Positions 8,885-17,506 of a DNA stretch of 64,000 bases are shown here, one piece after another (the first letter of the stretch is position 1; each line of letters starts with the position of its first letter). A program made the translations under genes and the position numbers. The DNA is taken from the NCBI RefSeq assembly GCF_021183625.1, contig NZ_CP089214.1:1674001-1738000 (forward strand). Reading direction: 5' to 3'. This DNA is from Nocardia asteroides (lineage in GTDB: Bacteria > Actinomycetota > Actinomycetes > Mycobacteriales > Mycobacteriaceae). The notes beneath the pieces are model-generated. The model did not search any database, was not told the DNA's origin, and saw nothing but the letters and a program-made list of their open reading frames with translations.

Positions 8885-10725
8885 AGCGGCCGCACCTCCT
8901 CGATCTGCCCCTGATCCTCACCGGCGATCTTCTTGTCGAACGACGGCGAACCGTAGAGGTCGGTGATCTCCGTCTTGCGCTGCGGATCGTGCCGCGAGAT
9001 GGAGTTCTTCACCTCGGCAGCGTACTCGCTCTCCCACCACGGCACGGTTCGAACGAGTACCGGCGGCGCGCCGGAGGCGAAGACGATGATCCGGCCGCGC
9101 GGCAGCTGGGCCAGCGCCTGCACACTGAACGTGGTGGACGAACCCAGCGAGCGGGAGAAGCTCTTGCCGCCACTGGATTCCGAGACCGACTGCGAGATGG
9201 CGTCGTGCGAGCCGATCGCCTCGGAGCGTTCGCGCAGGAAGTTGGTGTCGTCAACCCCGCTTCCGAGCACCTTGATGTTCGCGGCCGCCCAGAGCGCGTT
9301 CATCCCGGCCTCGCCCCAGCAGCGCACGCCCTGCGCCCAGGACTGCAGCACCGTCATGACGACGATGCCGCGCGAGCCGAAGTGGCTGTACTGCTTGGGC
9401 AGATCCTTCCAGCGCACCACGTTCGCGGCCTCGTCGAGCACCGCGAGCAGCGGGACCGGCAGCCTGCCGCCGCGCGACTTCGACGCCTTGCGCATCGCCA
9501 CGTCGATCACCGCCTCGGTGAGCGCGCTCACCAGCGGCGACGCGGAGCCGCGGCCCTCGAGCGAGAGGCTGTAGAGGGTGCCGTTGCCCTCCAGGAAGGC
9601 CAGCTCGTCGAATTCGCGCCGGTCGTCGCCGCGCGACACCCACGGGTGCACATTGGAGAGCTTGAGGCAGCGCACCATCTTCTTGGCGGTGCCGAAGATG
9701 CCGCTCTGCGTGCGCGGGTCGGCGTTGTACTGGGACGACAGGCCGGAGGCGGTGAAGTGGTGCCTGGCCCGGCGCAGCAGCTCGATGGGCTCGGTGTCGA
9801 GCGGGTTGGTGACCCACTCCCAGATCTGGGTGATCGCCCGCGGGCCGTTCTCGTCACCGACCGCGGCGGCGAGGAAGAGCCCGGCGAGCAGATCCTCGGC
9901 CTCCGGGTCGAAGAAGGCGTCGCCCTTGGCGTCCTCGCCGTCATCGCCGTCGGCGAAGTGCCCGGCCAGCCGGGCGGCGCGCATCTCGCAGCCCTCGTGC
10001 GCGGCGTCGATCCACTTCAGCGGATCCCAGAACCAGGTCGGCTCCTCCCCCGCCACGCCCTGCGGGTCGAAGACGAAGGTGCGGCTGCCCTTGGCCTCCC
10101 GGACGTCGCGCGTCGCGTCGACGACATCGCGCTTGTTCGAGGTGGCCAGCACCGGGCCGATGGCGGTGAGGATGGCCGGGATCACCCGGGAGGTGGACTT
10201 GCCCTGCCGCGGCCCCCAGATGTCCAGGTGCAGATCCTCGTACGAGCCGTAGAGCATGACGCCGTCGGCGACCCCGATGCCGATCGGCACGCCCGGGCTG
10301 TGGCCCGGCTCCAGCCGGGTGCCGAGCTGCTCGGCCTTGGCCCGCACCCCCGCCTCGGTGAGCGCGGCGATGGCGCCGCCGTTGCCCATCTTGTCGGCCT
10401 TGTCGTCCACCCCGAGCCGCCCGACCGCCGCCTTCTTCGCCCGGCGCTTGCGCAGCACAACGAAGGCGATCACCAGCGCGATCACCAGCAGGATGAGCGC
10501 GGTCGTCGCCGGCGGCCAGCGGAGCCGGGGTTCCTTCGCCCCGATCAGCTGGAGCACGATGTCGATCGGGTTGAACGGCATCTCCTGCGGCGGCGACACG
10601 AACCAGTTGCCGAGGTGCAGAGCGAGATACACCGTGCCGAAGACCGCGAAGCCCGCGTAGACGGCGTACAGCCCGAGGTCGGGCCCGACCTCGGCCGGGT
10701 CCTGGACCACGTTCTTCTTAGCCAT
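8881..10725 (-). CDS. VirD4/TraD-type type IV coupling ATPase
   Basis: Product of 614 residues. It has two N-terminal transmembrane helices (about residues 17-37 and 74-91), a Walker A GPRQGKST (171-178), a Walker B LLAVLDEAANV (426-436) and a TraG/TraD-like C-terminal region (WGEAGMNALWAAANIKVLGSG). Coupling proteins bring DNA or protein substrates to a type IV secretion channel and hydrolyse ATP at the inner membrane. ATG 10725 has GGAGGAG upstream and defines the start, although the frame stays open further. It lies between a lipoprotein gene (32-bp gap) and the DUF4913 gene (4-bp overlap). Confidence 0.9.
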   Translation of the reverse strand: MAKKNVVQDPAEVGPDLGLYAVYAGFAVFGTVYLALHLGNWFVSPPQEMPFNPIDIVLQLIGAKEPRLRWPPATTALILLVIALVIAFVVLRKRRAKKAAVGRLGVDDKADKMGNGGAIAALTEAGVRAKAEQLGTRLEPGHSPGVPIGIGVADGVMLYGSYEDLHLDIWGPRQGKSTSRVIPAILTAIGPVLATSNKRDVVDATRDVREAKGSRTFVFDPQGVAGEEPTWFWDPLKWIDAAHEGCEMRAARLAGHFADGDDGEDAKGDAFFDPEAEDLLAGLFLAAAVGDENGPRAITQIWEWVTNPLDTEPIELLRRARHHFTASGLSSQYNADPRTQSGIFGTAKKMVRCLKLSNVHPWVSRGDDRREFDELAFLEGNGTLYSLSLEGRGSASPLVSALTEAVIDVAMRKASKSRGGRLPVPLLAVLDEAANVVRWKDLPKQYSHFGSRGIVVMTVLQSWAQGVRCWGEAGMNALWAAANIKVLGSGVDDTNFLRERSEAIGSHDAISQSVSESSGGKSFSRSLGSSTTFSVQALAQLPRGRIIVFASGAPPVLVRTVPWWESEYAAEVKNSISRHDPQRKTEITDLYGSPSFDKKIAGEDQGQIEEVRPL

Positions 10726-10757
10726 GCGCTCCTCCGGACTCTGTGATGAAACGGGGG

Positions 10758-11354
10758 TCAGCGGAAACCGTCGAGCCGCCAGCCGTCGGCGGTGCGCACC
10801 ACGGTGGCGATCACGGTGGCCGGCGGCAGCTGCTCCTGCCTGCCGTTCCGGTACTCGACGGTCTGCTCGATTCCGATCTTGAACTGTTGCACGTTCGGGT
10901 CCGCCGCCGCGGGCGGGCGCTCCCCGGAGGCGAAGGTGAAGGCCCGCACCGTTGCTCCCGCGGCGGCCCACTCCCCCCACTGCAGGGTCGGCTTCGGCCC
11001 GTCGGCGGCGGGGGCCTCCGCGGTGCGGATCAGGCTGGGGCCGAGGAACTTCCTGGCCCGCGCGAGCGAATCGCCCGGCGCCTCGGCGGCCGGGTTCCAG
11101 GTGTAGATCTCGCGCAGCGCCGCGACCGCGACACCGTCCGGGGTGACCGGGTCCGGCGCCGGGGCGGCCTCGAGCAGCCGCGTGGTCGAAGTCGCCCGGC
11201 TCGCCGCGCCGGGCGCGGACGAATCCGGTTCCCGGCCGCCGCAGGCCGCGAGCAGCACCGCGATGCCCGCCATCAGCACCACCACCAGCGTCGCGCGTGA
11301 ATTCCCCTTGCCCATCCAGGGTAACGCGTCCGCGCACCTCGGCCGAGTATTCAC
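10758..11354 (-). CDS. Lipoprotein of the secretion cluster, VirB8/NTF2-like fold suspected
   Basis: Product of 198 residues with a lipoprotein signal peptide: hydrophobic ATLVVVLMAGIAVLLAAC with the lipobox cysteine at residue 38. The mature part is a single small alpha/beta domain ending in TADGWRLDGFR, a pattern seen in NTF2/VirB8-like extracytoplasmic domains; the fold assignment is inference. The GTG at 11354 overlaps the upstream stop (GTGA) and has GAGGAGGG five bases upstream; an internal ATG at 11315 lacks a binding site. Its placement between the wall hydrolase and the coupling ATPase suggests an envelope-side channel part. Confidence 0.78.
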   Translation of the reverse strand: MNTRPRCADALPWMGKGNSRATLVVVLMAGIAVLLAACGGREPDSSAPGAASRATSTTRLLEAAPAPDPVTPDGVAVAALREIYTWNPAAEAPGDSLARARKFLGPSLIRTAEAPAADGPKPTLQWGEWAAAGATVRAFTFASGERPPAAADPNVQQFKIGIEQTVEYRNGRQEQLPPATVIATVVRTADGWRLDGFR

Positions 11355-13039
11355 AGCACCCTCCTCGCCCTGGCATCGCCGGGCACCGGCACCTCGGTGA
11401 CGCCGCCGCCCTGACCGTTCGCCCCCGGTACCGCCTGCAGCATGCTGCCGTTCCCGGCGTACACCCCGACCTGCGCGGGGCCGCGCGAGCCGAAGCCGCT
11501 GAACACCAGGTCGCCGGGGGCGGCCTTGGCGAGCGGCACCTCGGAGCCCGCCTCCCACTGCTGTTCGGCGGTGCGCGGCAGCGTCACCGTGCCGGTGGAG
11601 GCCGCGAAGACCGCGGCCGCGGTCAGCCCGGGCCCGTCCAGCCCGCCGCTGCTCGGGCCCTGCGGCCCGCCGCCGCCCCAGACGTACGGGGTGCCGAGCC
11701 ATTCCCGCGCGGCGGCGAGCACCTGTGCGGTGCCGCCGCCCTCCTCCGGGGTGAAGCGGCCGTTCGAGCCGGGATCACGGTACTCCGGCTCCATCGTGAG
11801 GATATTGCGCACGTAGGGCGCGGTTTCCGAGAGGTGCGCGGCGTACTGGTTCGGCATGCCGCCGGAGGCGAGCACCGCGCCCTCGCCCGCGTTGTAGGCG
11901 GCCAGCGTGAGCGGGACGACGTCGCCGCGCACCCGGCCCTCCGCGATCCAGCCGTTGATCTTGCCCGCGATGGCGCACATGTAGCGGCCCTGGCCGATGA
12001 TGGCGTCGCCGTCGTCCCACACGCTGGCGGTGCCGTTGCCGTCGGCGTCGATGACGTAGGGCTGGCCGTCGTCCGGGTTGGTCGAGGCGGCGGTGCCAGG
12101 CAGGAACTGCGCCAGCCCCTGCGCGCCCGCGGGCGAGGTCAGCCCGCGCCGAAAGCCGGACTCCTGCCTGGCCTGCGCGGCCAGCAGCGACGGGGTGATC
12201 TCCGGGCAGAGCGAGCCCGCCCTGCGGTACCAGATCTCCAGCTCGGCCGGGACCTTGCCGTCGGCCAGCGCGCCGCCCGCGCTGCCGAAGCCGCGGCTGC
12301 ATCGCGGGTCGGCCGAGTAGGCCCGCGCGCCACCGACATCCGGGGTCGGCGCGCCGTCCAGCCAGGGCATCGGGTCGATCTGCCTGCCCCCGGTGAAGCG
12401 GCCGCCCGGCACCACCTCGAAATGCAGGTGCGGGCCGCTGGACTCGCCGTTCGAGCCGACCGCGCCGATGGGCTGGCCCGCGCGCACGGTCTCGCCGACC
12501 GCGACCCCGACGCCGCTGTCCCACATGTGGCCGTAGACCGCGGAGTAGCCGCGGCCGTTGGTGTCCACCGAGTCGACGACGATCCAGTTGCCGAAGCCGG
12601 AGGCGGGGCCCGCGGCGACCACCCGGCCGTCGGCGACCGAGTAGATGGGGGTGCCGTCGGTGGCGGCGAAGTCGACGCCGCGGTGCCCGCCGCCGCGGGT
12701 GCCGAAGGTATCGGAGACCGAGTAGGTGCCGGTGGCCAGCGGCAGCGTGCGGCGCAGCGGGCCCGCGCCCGCGGCGAGCGAGGGGGTCCCGGTGGCGGAC
12801 GGGTTCGCCGCGGGAACATTCTCGGCGTTCGCCGCGCCGGTGCCGTCCGGGGCGGCGGTGGCGCCCGCGCGCGGGTCGCCGGGGGCGTACCCGCCGAGCG
12901 GCGGGAGCACCGAGGCGGAGCCGAGCACGCTCGCGTCCGCGCACGGGTCCTCGGCGGCGGGCAGCACGATCACCAGGACGATCGTGATGAGCCCGATGAC
13001 GCTGCCCAGTGCGAAGTAGAGGATGCTGCGCGCGTTCAC
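11351..13039 (-). CDS. Three-domain cell-wall hydrolase: M23 peptidase, lytic transglycosylase, degenerate NlpC/P60
   Basis: Product of 562 residues. One transmembrane helix (7-27) is followed by an M23 endopeptidase (zinc ligands H119/D123 in HRGVDFA and HLH 204-206), a soluble lytic transglycosylase domain (catalytic Glu293 in ARQESGF; LAAYNAGEGAV) and an NlpC/P60-like domain (WLGTPYVWGG, about 447-562). In the last domain the catalytic DCSG is replaced by DGPG (Gly469) and the usual HVGIY histidine by Gln523, so it is probably inactive. The role expected is local peptidoglycan opening for a type IV apparatus. GTG 13039 starts 7 bp after the upstream gene. Confidence 0.9.
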   Translation of the reverse strand: MNARSILYFALGSVIGLITIVLVIVLPAAEDPCADASVLGSASVLPPLGGYAPGDPRAGATAAPDGTGAANAENVPAANPSATGTPSLAAGAGPLRRTLPLATGTYSVSDTFGTRGGGHRGVDFAATDGTPIYSVADGRVVAAGPASGFGNWIVVDSVDTNGRGYSAVYGHMWDSGVGVAVGETVRAGQPIGAVGSNGESSGPHLHFEVVPGGRFTGGRQIDPMPWLDGAPTPDVGGARAYSADPRCSRGFGSAGGALADGKVPAELEIWYRRAGSLCPEITPSLLAAQARQESGFRRGLTSPAGAQGLAQFLPGTAASTNPDDGQPYVIDADGNGTASVWDDGDAIIGQGRYMCAIAGKINGWIAEGRVRGDVVPLTLAAYNAGEGAVLASGGMPNQYAAHLSETAPYVRNILTMEPEYRDPGSNGRFTPEEGGGTAQVLAAAREWLGTPYVWGGGGPQGPSSGGLDGPGLTAAAVFAASTGTVTLPRTAEQQWEAGSEVPLAKAAPGDLVFSGFGSRGPAQVGVYAGNGSMLQAVPGANGQGGGVTEVPVPGDARARRVL

Positions 13040-13046
13040 CGAGGGC

Positions 13047-13355
13047 TCACGTGCGGCGCCGGGACTCGTTCAGGGTGTCGGCGAGGGTCCGGTTCATCTC
13101 GGCGGCGGCGGCGAGCTGCTGCTGCAGCAGCGCCACCTTGCGGCGCAGCGCCGCCGCGTCCATCCGCTCCAGGCTCGGCCCCTCGGCGGCCCGCACCCAG
13201 TTGCGCACCGAGTTGGTGTGCACGCCGATCTGATCGGCCACCACCCGGCACGCCTCCGACTCGCTGCTCAGCGTGCTCGCCAGCGCGAGCACCTGCTGCA
13301 CCGCCGCCTGCCGCACCTCGGGTGAGACCCGGCGGTACGACCGGTGCGGCATCAT
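13047..13355 (-). CDS. Small transposase-type helix-turn-helix protein with C-terminal coiled coil
   Basis: Product of 102 residues. The N-terminal half (VSPEVRQAAVQQVLALAST, VADQIGVHTNSVRNWVRAAEG) resembles the HTH of IS3-family OrfA proteins; the rest (LRRKVALLQQQLAAAAEMNRTLADTLNE) is a leucine-zipper-like coiled coil. No OrfB integrase and no terminal inverted repeats are visible, so it does not look like an active insertion sequence. It lies snugly between the VirB4-type and hydrolase genes (28-bp and 7-bp gaps), suggesting a recruited DNA-binding or scaffolding protein. ATG 13355 is chosen for the GAGG eight bases upstream. Confidence 0.75.
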   Translation of the reverse strand: MMPHRSYRRVSPEVRQAAVQQVLALASTLSSESEACRVVADQIGVHTNSVRNWVRAAEGPSLERMDAAALRRKVALLQQQLAAAAEMNRTLADTLNESRRRT

Positions 13356-13383
13356 CGGCCGCACCTCGCATCCACCGCGGTAC

Positions 13384-16008
13384 TCACGCCGCGCTCCCGG
13401 AATCACCACGCCGGGTGGACTCGGTGAACTCGCTGAACCGCTGGTTGGTCTCGTGGATTCCGCTCTCCTTCTCGGAGAGCGTGAACTCCATGTGGAACGG
13501 GATGCCCGGCCTGCGGTCCTCGCCGATCTTGAGCAGGAACTTGCCGGTGCCGGGCGGCGACGGCCGCTGCTGCCCCGGTTTGAGCGCCTCGCCGGTGAGC
13601 GCCTGCGGCGCCGACCAGCTGGTCACCATCTCCTGCTCGGCCGCGGTGAACGGCACCGTGCTGTCCAGCCGGTGCAGCTCCTCGGCGGGCAGCGCGCCGA
13701 AGATCTTGGCGCGCGCACGTTCCAGGAAGCCGAGCGCCTTGGCGATGGCCGCGTCGGAGCCGAGCGCCTGCAGGTCCTTGATGGTGTGGCTGATCATGAT
13801 CAGCGCGGTCGCGATGGTGCGCTGCAACCGGGTCAGCTCGTCCACCCGGTCGACCATGAAGTCACCGAGGCCGAGCACCTGCCACAGCTCGTCCATGACC
13901 ACCTGGAAGTAGCGCTGCGGGCCGAGCCCGGCGTCGGCGAGCACGTGCGCCGCCTCGACCGAGGCGAAGCCGTCCGCCCAGCAGGCGAGCATGACCGCGG
14001 CCTTGAGCTTCTTGTCGCCGGTGGGGATGTGCGAGACGTCGATCGCCACCGCCACCGCGGAGGTGTCGATCGGCACCGAGGTCTGGCCGTTGAAGATCGC
14101 GCCGAACGGGCCCTGGGTGAGCGCGCGCAGCGAGCGCCGCAGGTTCTTGATCGCGACCTGGTACTCGGCCTCGTCGTCGGCGCCCGCGTCGAGCATGAGC
14201 TCCTCGCCGCCGTCCACGATCACCTCGAGCAGGTTCTCCATGATCGGCGGGCTGTCCGGGGTGTAGCCGCTGCCCGGGCGGTACAGGACGCGCAGCGCGG
14301 TGGAGATCAGCGTCTCCTCGTAGTCGCGCACCCTGGCCCCGCGGACCAGCTCGACCAGCCCGGCGATCAGCGTGACCTGCCTGGCGCGCAGATCCTGCAG
14401 CACCTGCAGCTGGAGCTCCGGCATCTCGTCCAGCAGCGGCACCACCGAGCCGAGCACCCCCGCGGCCAGCGGGTTCAGCTGGCCGTGGCCGTAGCCGAGG
14501 TCGATCACCTGGCCGCCGACCATCTCCACCATCTTGCGGTAGTCCGGTTTGACGTCGGCCAGGATGAGCGGGGTGATGCCCTGGGCGATGCCGCCGAGCA
14601 CGATCCGGCGCACCAGCGAGGACTTGCCGAAGCCGTTCAGCCCGAGCACGAACAGGCTCGGCGCGGTGATGAAGCTGCCGCGCAGGAACCAGTTCATCGG
14701 GTCGAAGCAGACCGGGGCGCCGGTGTGCAGGTGCGAGCCGAGCGGGGTGCCGATCAGCGGCGCGCCCGCGCCGACCGACCACGGCCAGAGCCCGGCCACC
14801 TGGGCGGTGGTGGCGCGGTACTCGACCGGGCGGCCGACCACGTTCATCCGGCCGCCGCCGGGGCCCGCGTAGCCGCGGTCGGTGAGCTGCGCGGTGGCGC
14901 GGTCGAAGCCGTCCTCGTGCGACTGCTCGGTGCGGGCGGCGGCGTTGCGGCGGCGGGCGTCGTCGGTGGTGATCCGGAACTGCGCCCAGACCGCGCGCAG
15001 GCCGTTCTGTTCGCGGGCGATCGCCTCCAGCTGGGTGCGGGTGGCGTCGTCCAGGACCGAGGGGCCCTGCTGCTTGCGCTTGTCGGCGCGGGCCTTGGCG
15101 CGGCGGGCGGCCGGGTCGGCGTTGCCCATGGCGCGGTCGGCGGTGTAGTCCGGCTTCTGGTCGCGGCGGTCGCGGCCGGGTTGCCGCTCCTTGCGCAGGT
15201 TCGCCGGGCGGGGGCGGCGCGGAGCGGGCGGCTCCGGCTGGCGGCGCGGGGCGACGTCGTCCGGGGAGCGCCTGGCCACCTCGCCCTCGGCGCGGCGCGG
15301 TGCGGAGCCGCGCCGCGCCTCGGCGGCGGCGCGCGCGGATTCCGCCGCGCGGCGGCCGTTCTCGACCGGATCCCGGCCGGATTCCGGCGCCCGGCGCGCG
15401 CCCTCGGCCGGCGGGCGGCGCACGGTATCGCCGTCCACCGCCGCACGGCGCGGGTCGGCGGCCGGGCGTCGGCCGGTGTCGCCATCGATGGCGGCGCGGC
15501 GCGCCTCCGCCGCCGGGCGGCCCGATTCGGGTGCCCGCCGCTCGGCGGCGGGTCGGCGACCGGTGTCGCCGGCGGCGGCCGCGCGCCGCGCGTGGGCGGA
15601 CGAGCGACCCGATTCCGGCGCCCGCCGGGGATCCTCGGCGCTCGGGGGGCGTTCGGCGTCGTTCGCCGCGCGCCGCCCCTCGCCCGATTCCGGTGCCCGG
15701 CGGGCACTCTCGGCCGCCGGGCGGCGGCGCTCGGGTGCGCGGCGGGGTTCGGGCCTGCCGTCCCCCGCCGGCGCCTCCGGATCGCGCTCCCGCGGTGGGG
15801 CGTCCGGCGCGCGGCGCCCGCGCGGGCGCCCCGCACTGTCCGGCGGCTCCAGGGTCGGCGGCAGCGGCCTGCGCCGGGGCGGCTCGGCTAGCGCCGGGTC
15901 CGGCCACTGTTCGTGGTCGGCGCGGTTCTCGCGCGAGTCGCGCCGCGAGCCGCGGCGCGCCGGAGCGCTCTCCCGGTCCCGGACCGGTGGTTCGTAGTCA
16001 CGTGCCAT
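13384..16008 (-). CDS. VirB4/TraC-type secretion ATPase with long basic repeat N-terminus
   Basis: Product of 874 residues. The first ~315 are Arg/Ala/Pro/Glu-rich and disordered in appearance, with four copies of RRAPESG (residues 103, 128, 157, 205) and related DGDTGRRPA units. The ATPase proper follows: FVLGLNGFGKSSLVRR (Walker A 456-464), ILADVKPDYRKMVE and VVMDELW (Walker B 703-709). VirB4-type enzymes energise assembly and transport in type IV secretion. ATG 16008 starts seven bases after the SCO6880-type gene; an in-frame extension upstream overlaps that gene. The tail is encoded by almost pure GC repeats and may be a recombination-prone segment. Confidence 0.9.
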   Translation of the reverse strand: MARDYEPPVRDRESAPARRGSRRDSRENRADHEQWPDPALAEPPRRRPLPPTLEPPDSAGRPRGRRAPDAPPRERDPEAPAGDGRPEPRRAPERRRPAAESARRAPESGEGRRAANDAERPPSAEDPRRAPESGRSSAHARRAAAAGDTGRRPAAERRAPESGRPAAEARRAAIDGDTGRRPAADPRRAAVDGDTVRRPPAEGARRAPESGRDPVENGRRAAESARAAAEARRGSAPRRAEGEVARRSPDDVAPRRQPEPPAPRRPRPANLRKERQPGRDRRDQKPDYTADRAMGNADPAARRAKARADKRKQQGPSVLDDATRTQLEAIAREQNGLRAVWAQFRITTDDARRRNAAARTEQSHEDGFDRATAQLTDRGYAGPGGGRMNVVGRPVEYRATTAQVAGLWPWSVGAGAPLIGTPLGSHLHTGAPVCFDPMNWFLRGSFITAPSLFVLGLNGFGKSSLVRRIVLGGIAQGITPLILADVKPDYRKMVEMVGGQVIDLGYGHGQLNPLAAGVLGSVVPLLDEMPELQLQVLQDLRARQVTLIAGLVELVRGARVRDYEETLISTALRVLYRPGSGYTPDSPPIMENLLEVIVDGGEELMLDAGADDEAEYQVAIKNLRRSLRALTQGPFGAIFNGQTSVPIDTSAVAVAIDVSHIPTGDKKLKAAVMLACWADGFASVEAAHVLADAGLGPQRYFQVVMDELWQVLGLGDFMVDRVDELTRLQRTIATALIMISHTIKDLQALGSDAAIAKALGFLERARAKIFGALPAEELHRLDSTVPFTAAEQEMVTSWSAPQALTGEALKPGQQRPSPPGTGKFLLKIGEDRRPGIPFHMEFTLSEKESGIHETNQRFSEFTESTRRGDSGSAA
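15210..15760 (-). repeat. Low-complexity coding repeats in the VirB4-type gene
   Basis: This stretch encodes about residues 85-265 of the VirB4-type ATPase. Four exact RRAPESG heptapeptides and several RRPAA / DGDTGRR units recur at irregular spacing, encoded by near-identical GC-rich DNA. The unit is not strictly tandem, which suggests old duplication followed by drift. Confidence 0.7.
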
Positions 16009-16015
16009 GGATCGC

Positions 16016-17506
16016 TCACCCCGCCAATGCCTTCGGAATGGTCGCGTGCTCCGGCAGGATGACACCGCACCCGAGGGAAGCCGCGAAAGCCGCCGCCTGG
16101 TACCGGTAGCACCGCCGGATCTTCAACCGCGCCTGTGTGGACAGGTCGCGGGTAATCGCCTCGATGCGCGGCAGATCTCCGCGCATCGGTTCGGTGATGG
16201 TCACGAGCGCGCCGAACCGCGTAACGCCGTGACCACGTGCCTGTTCCTCTCGCGCCTGCTGGGTGGCGCCCACCCGCAGGGTTGCCGCGGCCGACACGAC
16301 GCCGCGTTCGCTCTGCTGCGCCACCAGCGCGTTCTTGAAGTCGTCGTCGACGATCTCGGCGGCGTCCGCGGCCGAGTGCGGCCGGTACACGATGGCGATC
16401 CGCTTGCGCGGCACCTCCGGGTTCGGCGCCAGCAGGCGCTGCAGCACCCGCTCGTCGACGGCGCCCTCGGGGGCGGCGTCCATCTCCCAGGTGACCGAGC
16501 GGCCGCCGTCGTGCAGCAGGTGGTCCCATTTCTCGTCGTGCGAGACCGGCCCGGCGTCGGCCCAGTCCAGGCCGTGCCCGCCGGGCTCGCCCGCGGCGAC
16601 CTCGAGGTCGGCCTGCGCGGCCGGGTCGTAGCTGCGCCGGATGAAGGCGATGACCTCCTCGGCCGCCATCGGCTGCGCGCGCACCCCCGCCTCGGCGAGC
16701 GCGGCGCAGATGCCGGGCAGCCTGCGCCCGATCTCCACCGCCTCCTCGGCCGGGTTCTTGCGCCGCTCGGCGGTGGTGGCCTTGAAGGTGATCGCGACCC
16801 GGGGCAGCAGCTGCACCCGCTCCTGCGGCAGCTCGGTGGCGAGCTCGTACATCACCTGCTGCGCCAGGTCCGGCGCGTCCGGGCGGGTGATGGTGGAGAC
16901 CTCGGTGAGCAGCCGGTTGCCGGTCTCCGGCACGGTGTCGATCACCGGGACGACGGCGATGATGTCGCTGGTCTGGCCGACCGAGGCGAGGAAGGTGCCC
17001 CAGGCCGAGACCCAGCGGTCGATGACCGGCTGGTCCACCGCCTCGTGCCCCTGCGGCCAGGCCCGCAGCACCACCGTGTACTGCGCGAACTGCGGCAGGT
17101 GGATCATGCCGAAGCTGTAGCCGCCCGCGTCGATGCCCTCGTAGAGCTTGGAGGGCGCGAGCAGCCCTGGCAGCCGGGTGACGCCGCCGGGGATCCGGGA
17201 GAACCGGCCGCCGCGGTAGACGTGCTCGCCGCGATTGCGCGACCGCATCCAGTTGAACATCATAATTCCCGTCTCGTACCCGGAGCGCCCCCCGGACCGC
17301 CACACCAGCGGAACCATCACGACGACACCGACGCCGCCGACGATCACCCCCCATTGGAAGCCGCCGACCATCGCGCAGATCAGCGCGGTGATCACGACGA
17401 CGAAACCGATGACGGTCTCCTCCCAGCGCAGGCCGAACAGACCTGCGCTGCGGGGCTTCTGCCAGAGGCCGTAGGACCGGCGCTCGTAGGTGTCGGTGCT
17501 CGTCAT
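16016..17506 (-). CDS. SCO6880-family / PrgI-like type IV secretion membrane protein
   Basis: Product of 496 residues, matching the actinobacterial family annotated as SCO6880. Two adjacent transmembrane helices near the N-terminus (about residues 30-70: ETVIGFVVVITALICAMVGG, WGVIVGGVGVVVMVPLVW) are followed by a large cytoplasmic part (FSRIPGGVTRLPGLLAPSKL; ITFKATTAERRKNPAEEAVE; RIAIVYRPHSAADAAEIVDD). The family is commonly found upstream of VirB4-type ATPases and may correspond to a VirB3/N-terminal VirB4 membrane platform. The ATG lies in an ATGA overlap with the preceding VirB6-like gene, indicating coupling. Confidence 0.85.
   Translation of the reverse strand: MTSTDTYERRSYGLWQKPRSAGLFGLRWEETVIGFVVVITALICAMVGGFQWGVIVGGVGVVVMVPLVWRSGGRSGYETGIMMFNWMRSRNRGEHVYRGGRFSRIPGGVTRLPGLLAPSKLYEGIDAGGYSFGMIHLPQFAQYTVVLRAWPQGHEAVDQPVIDRWVSAWGTFLASVGQTSDIIAVVPVIDTVPETGNRLLTEVSTITRPDAPDLAQQVMYELATELPQERVQLLPRVAITFKATTAERRKNPAEEAVEIGRRLPGICAALAEAGVRAQPMAAEEVIAFIRRSYDPAAQADLEVAAGEPGGHGLDWADAGPVSHDEKWDHLLHDGGRSVTWEMDAAPEGAVDERVLQRLLAPNPEVPRKRIAIVYRPHSAADAAEIVDDDFKNALVAQQSERGVVSAAATLRVGATQQAREEQARGHGVTRFGALVTITEPMRGDLPRIEAITRDLSTQARLKIRRCYRYQAAAFAASLGCGVILPEHATIPKALAG

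Noticed and set aside
13047..13355. Active insertion sequence
   Set aside because: No second transposase frame, no terminal inverted repeats and no target duplication; gene spacing fits the operon.
13273..15891. 872-codon plus-strand frame opposite the VirB4-type gene
   Set aside because: No motif and the sense strand carries Walker A and B; length results from GC skew in codon positions.
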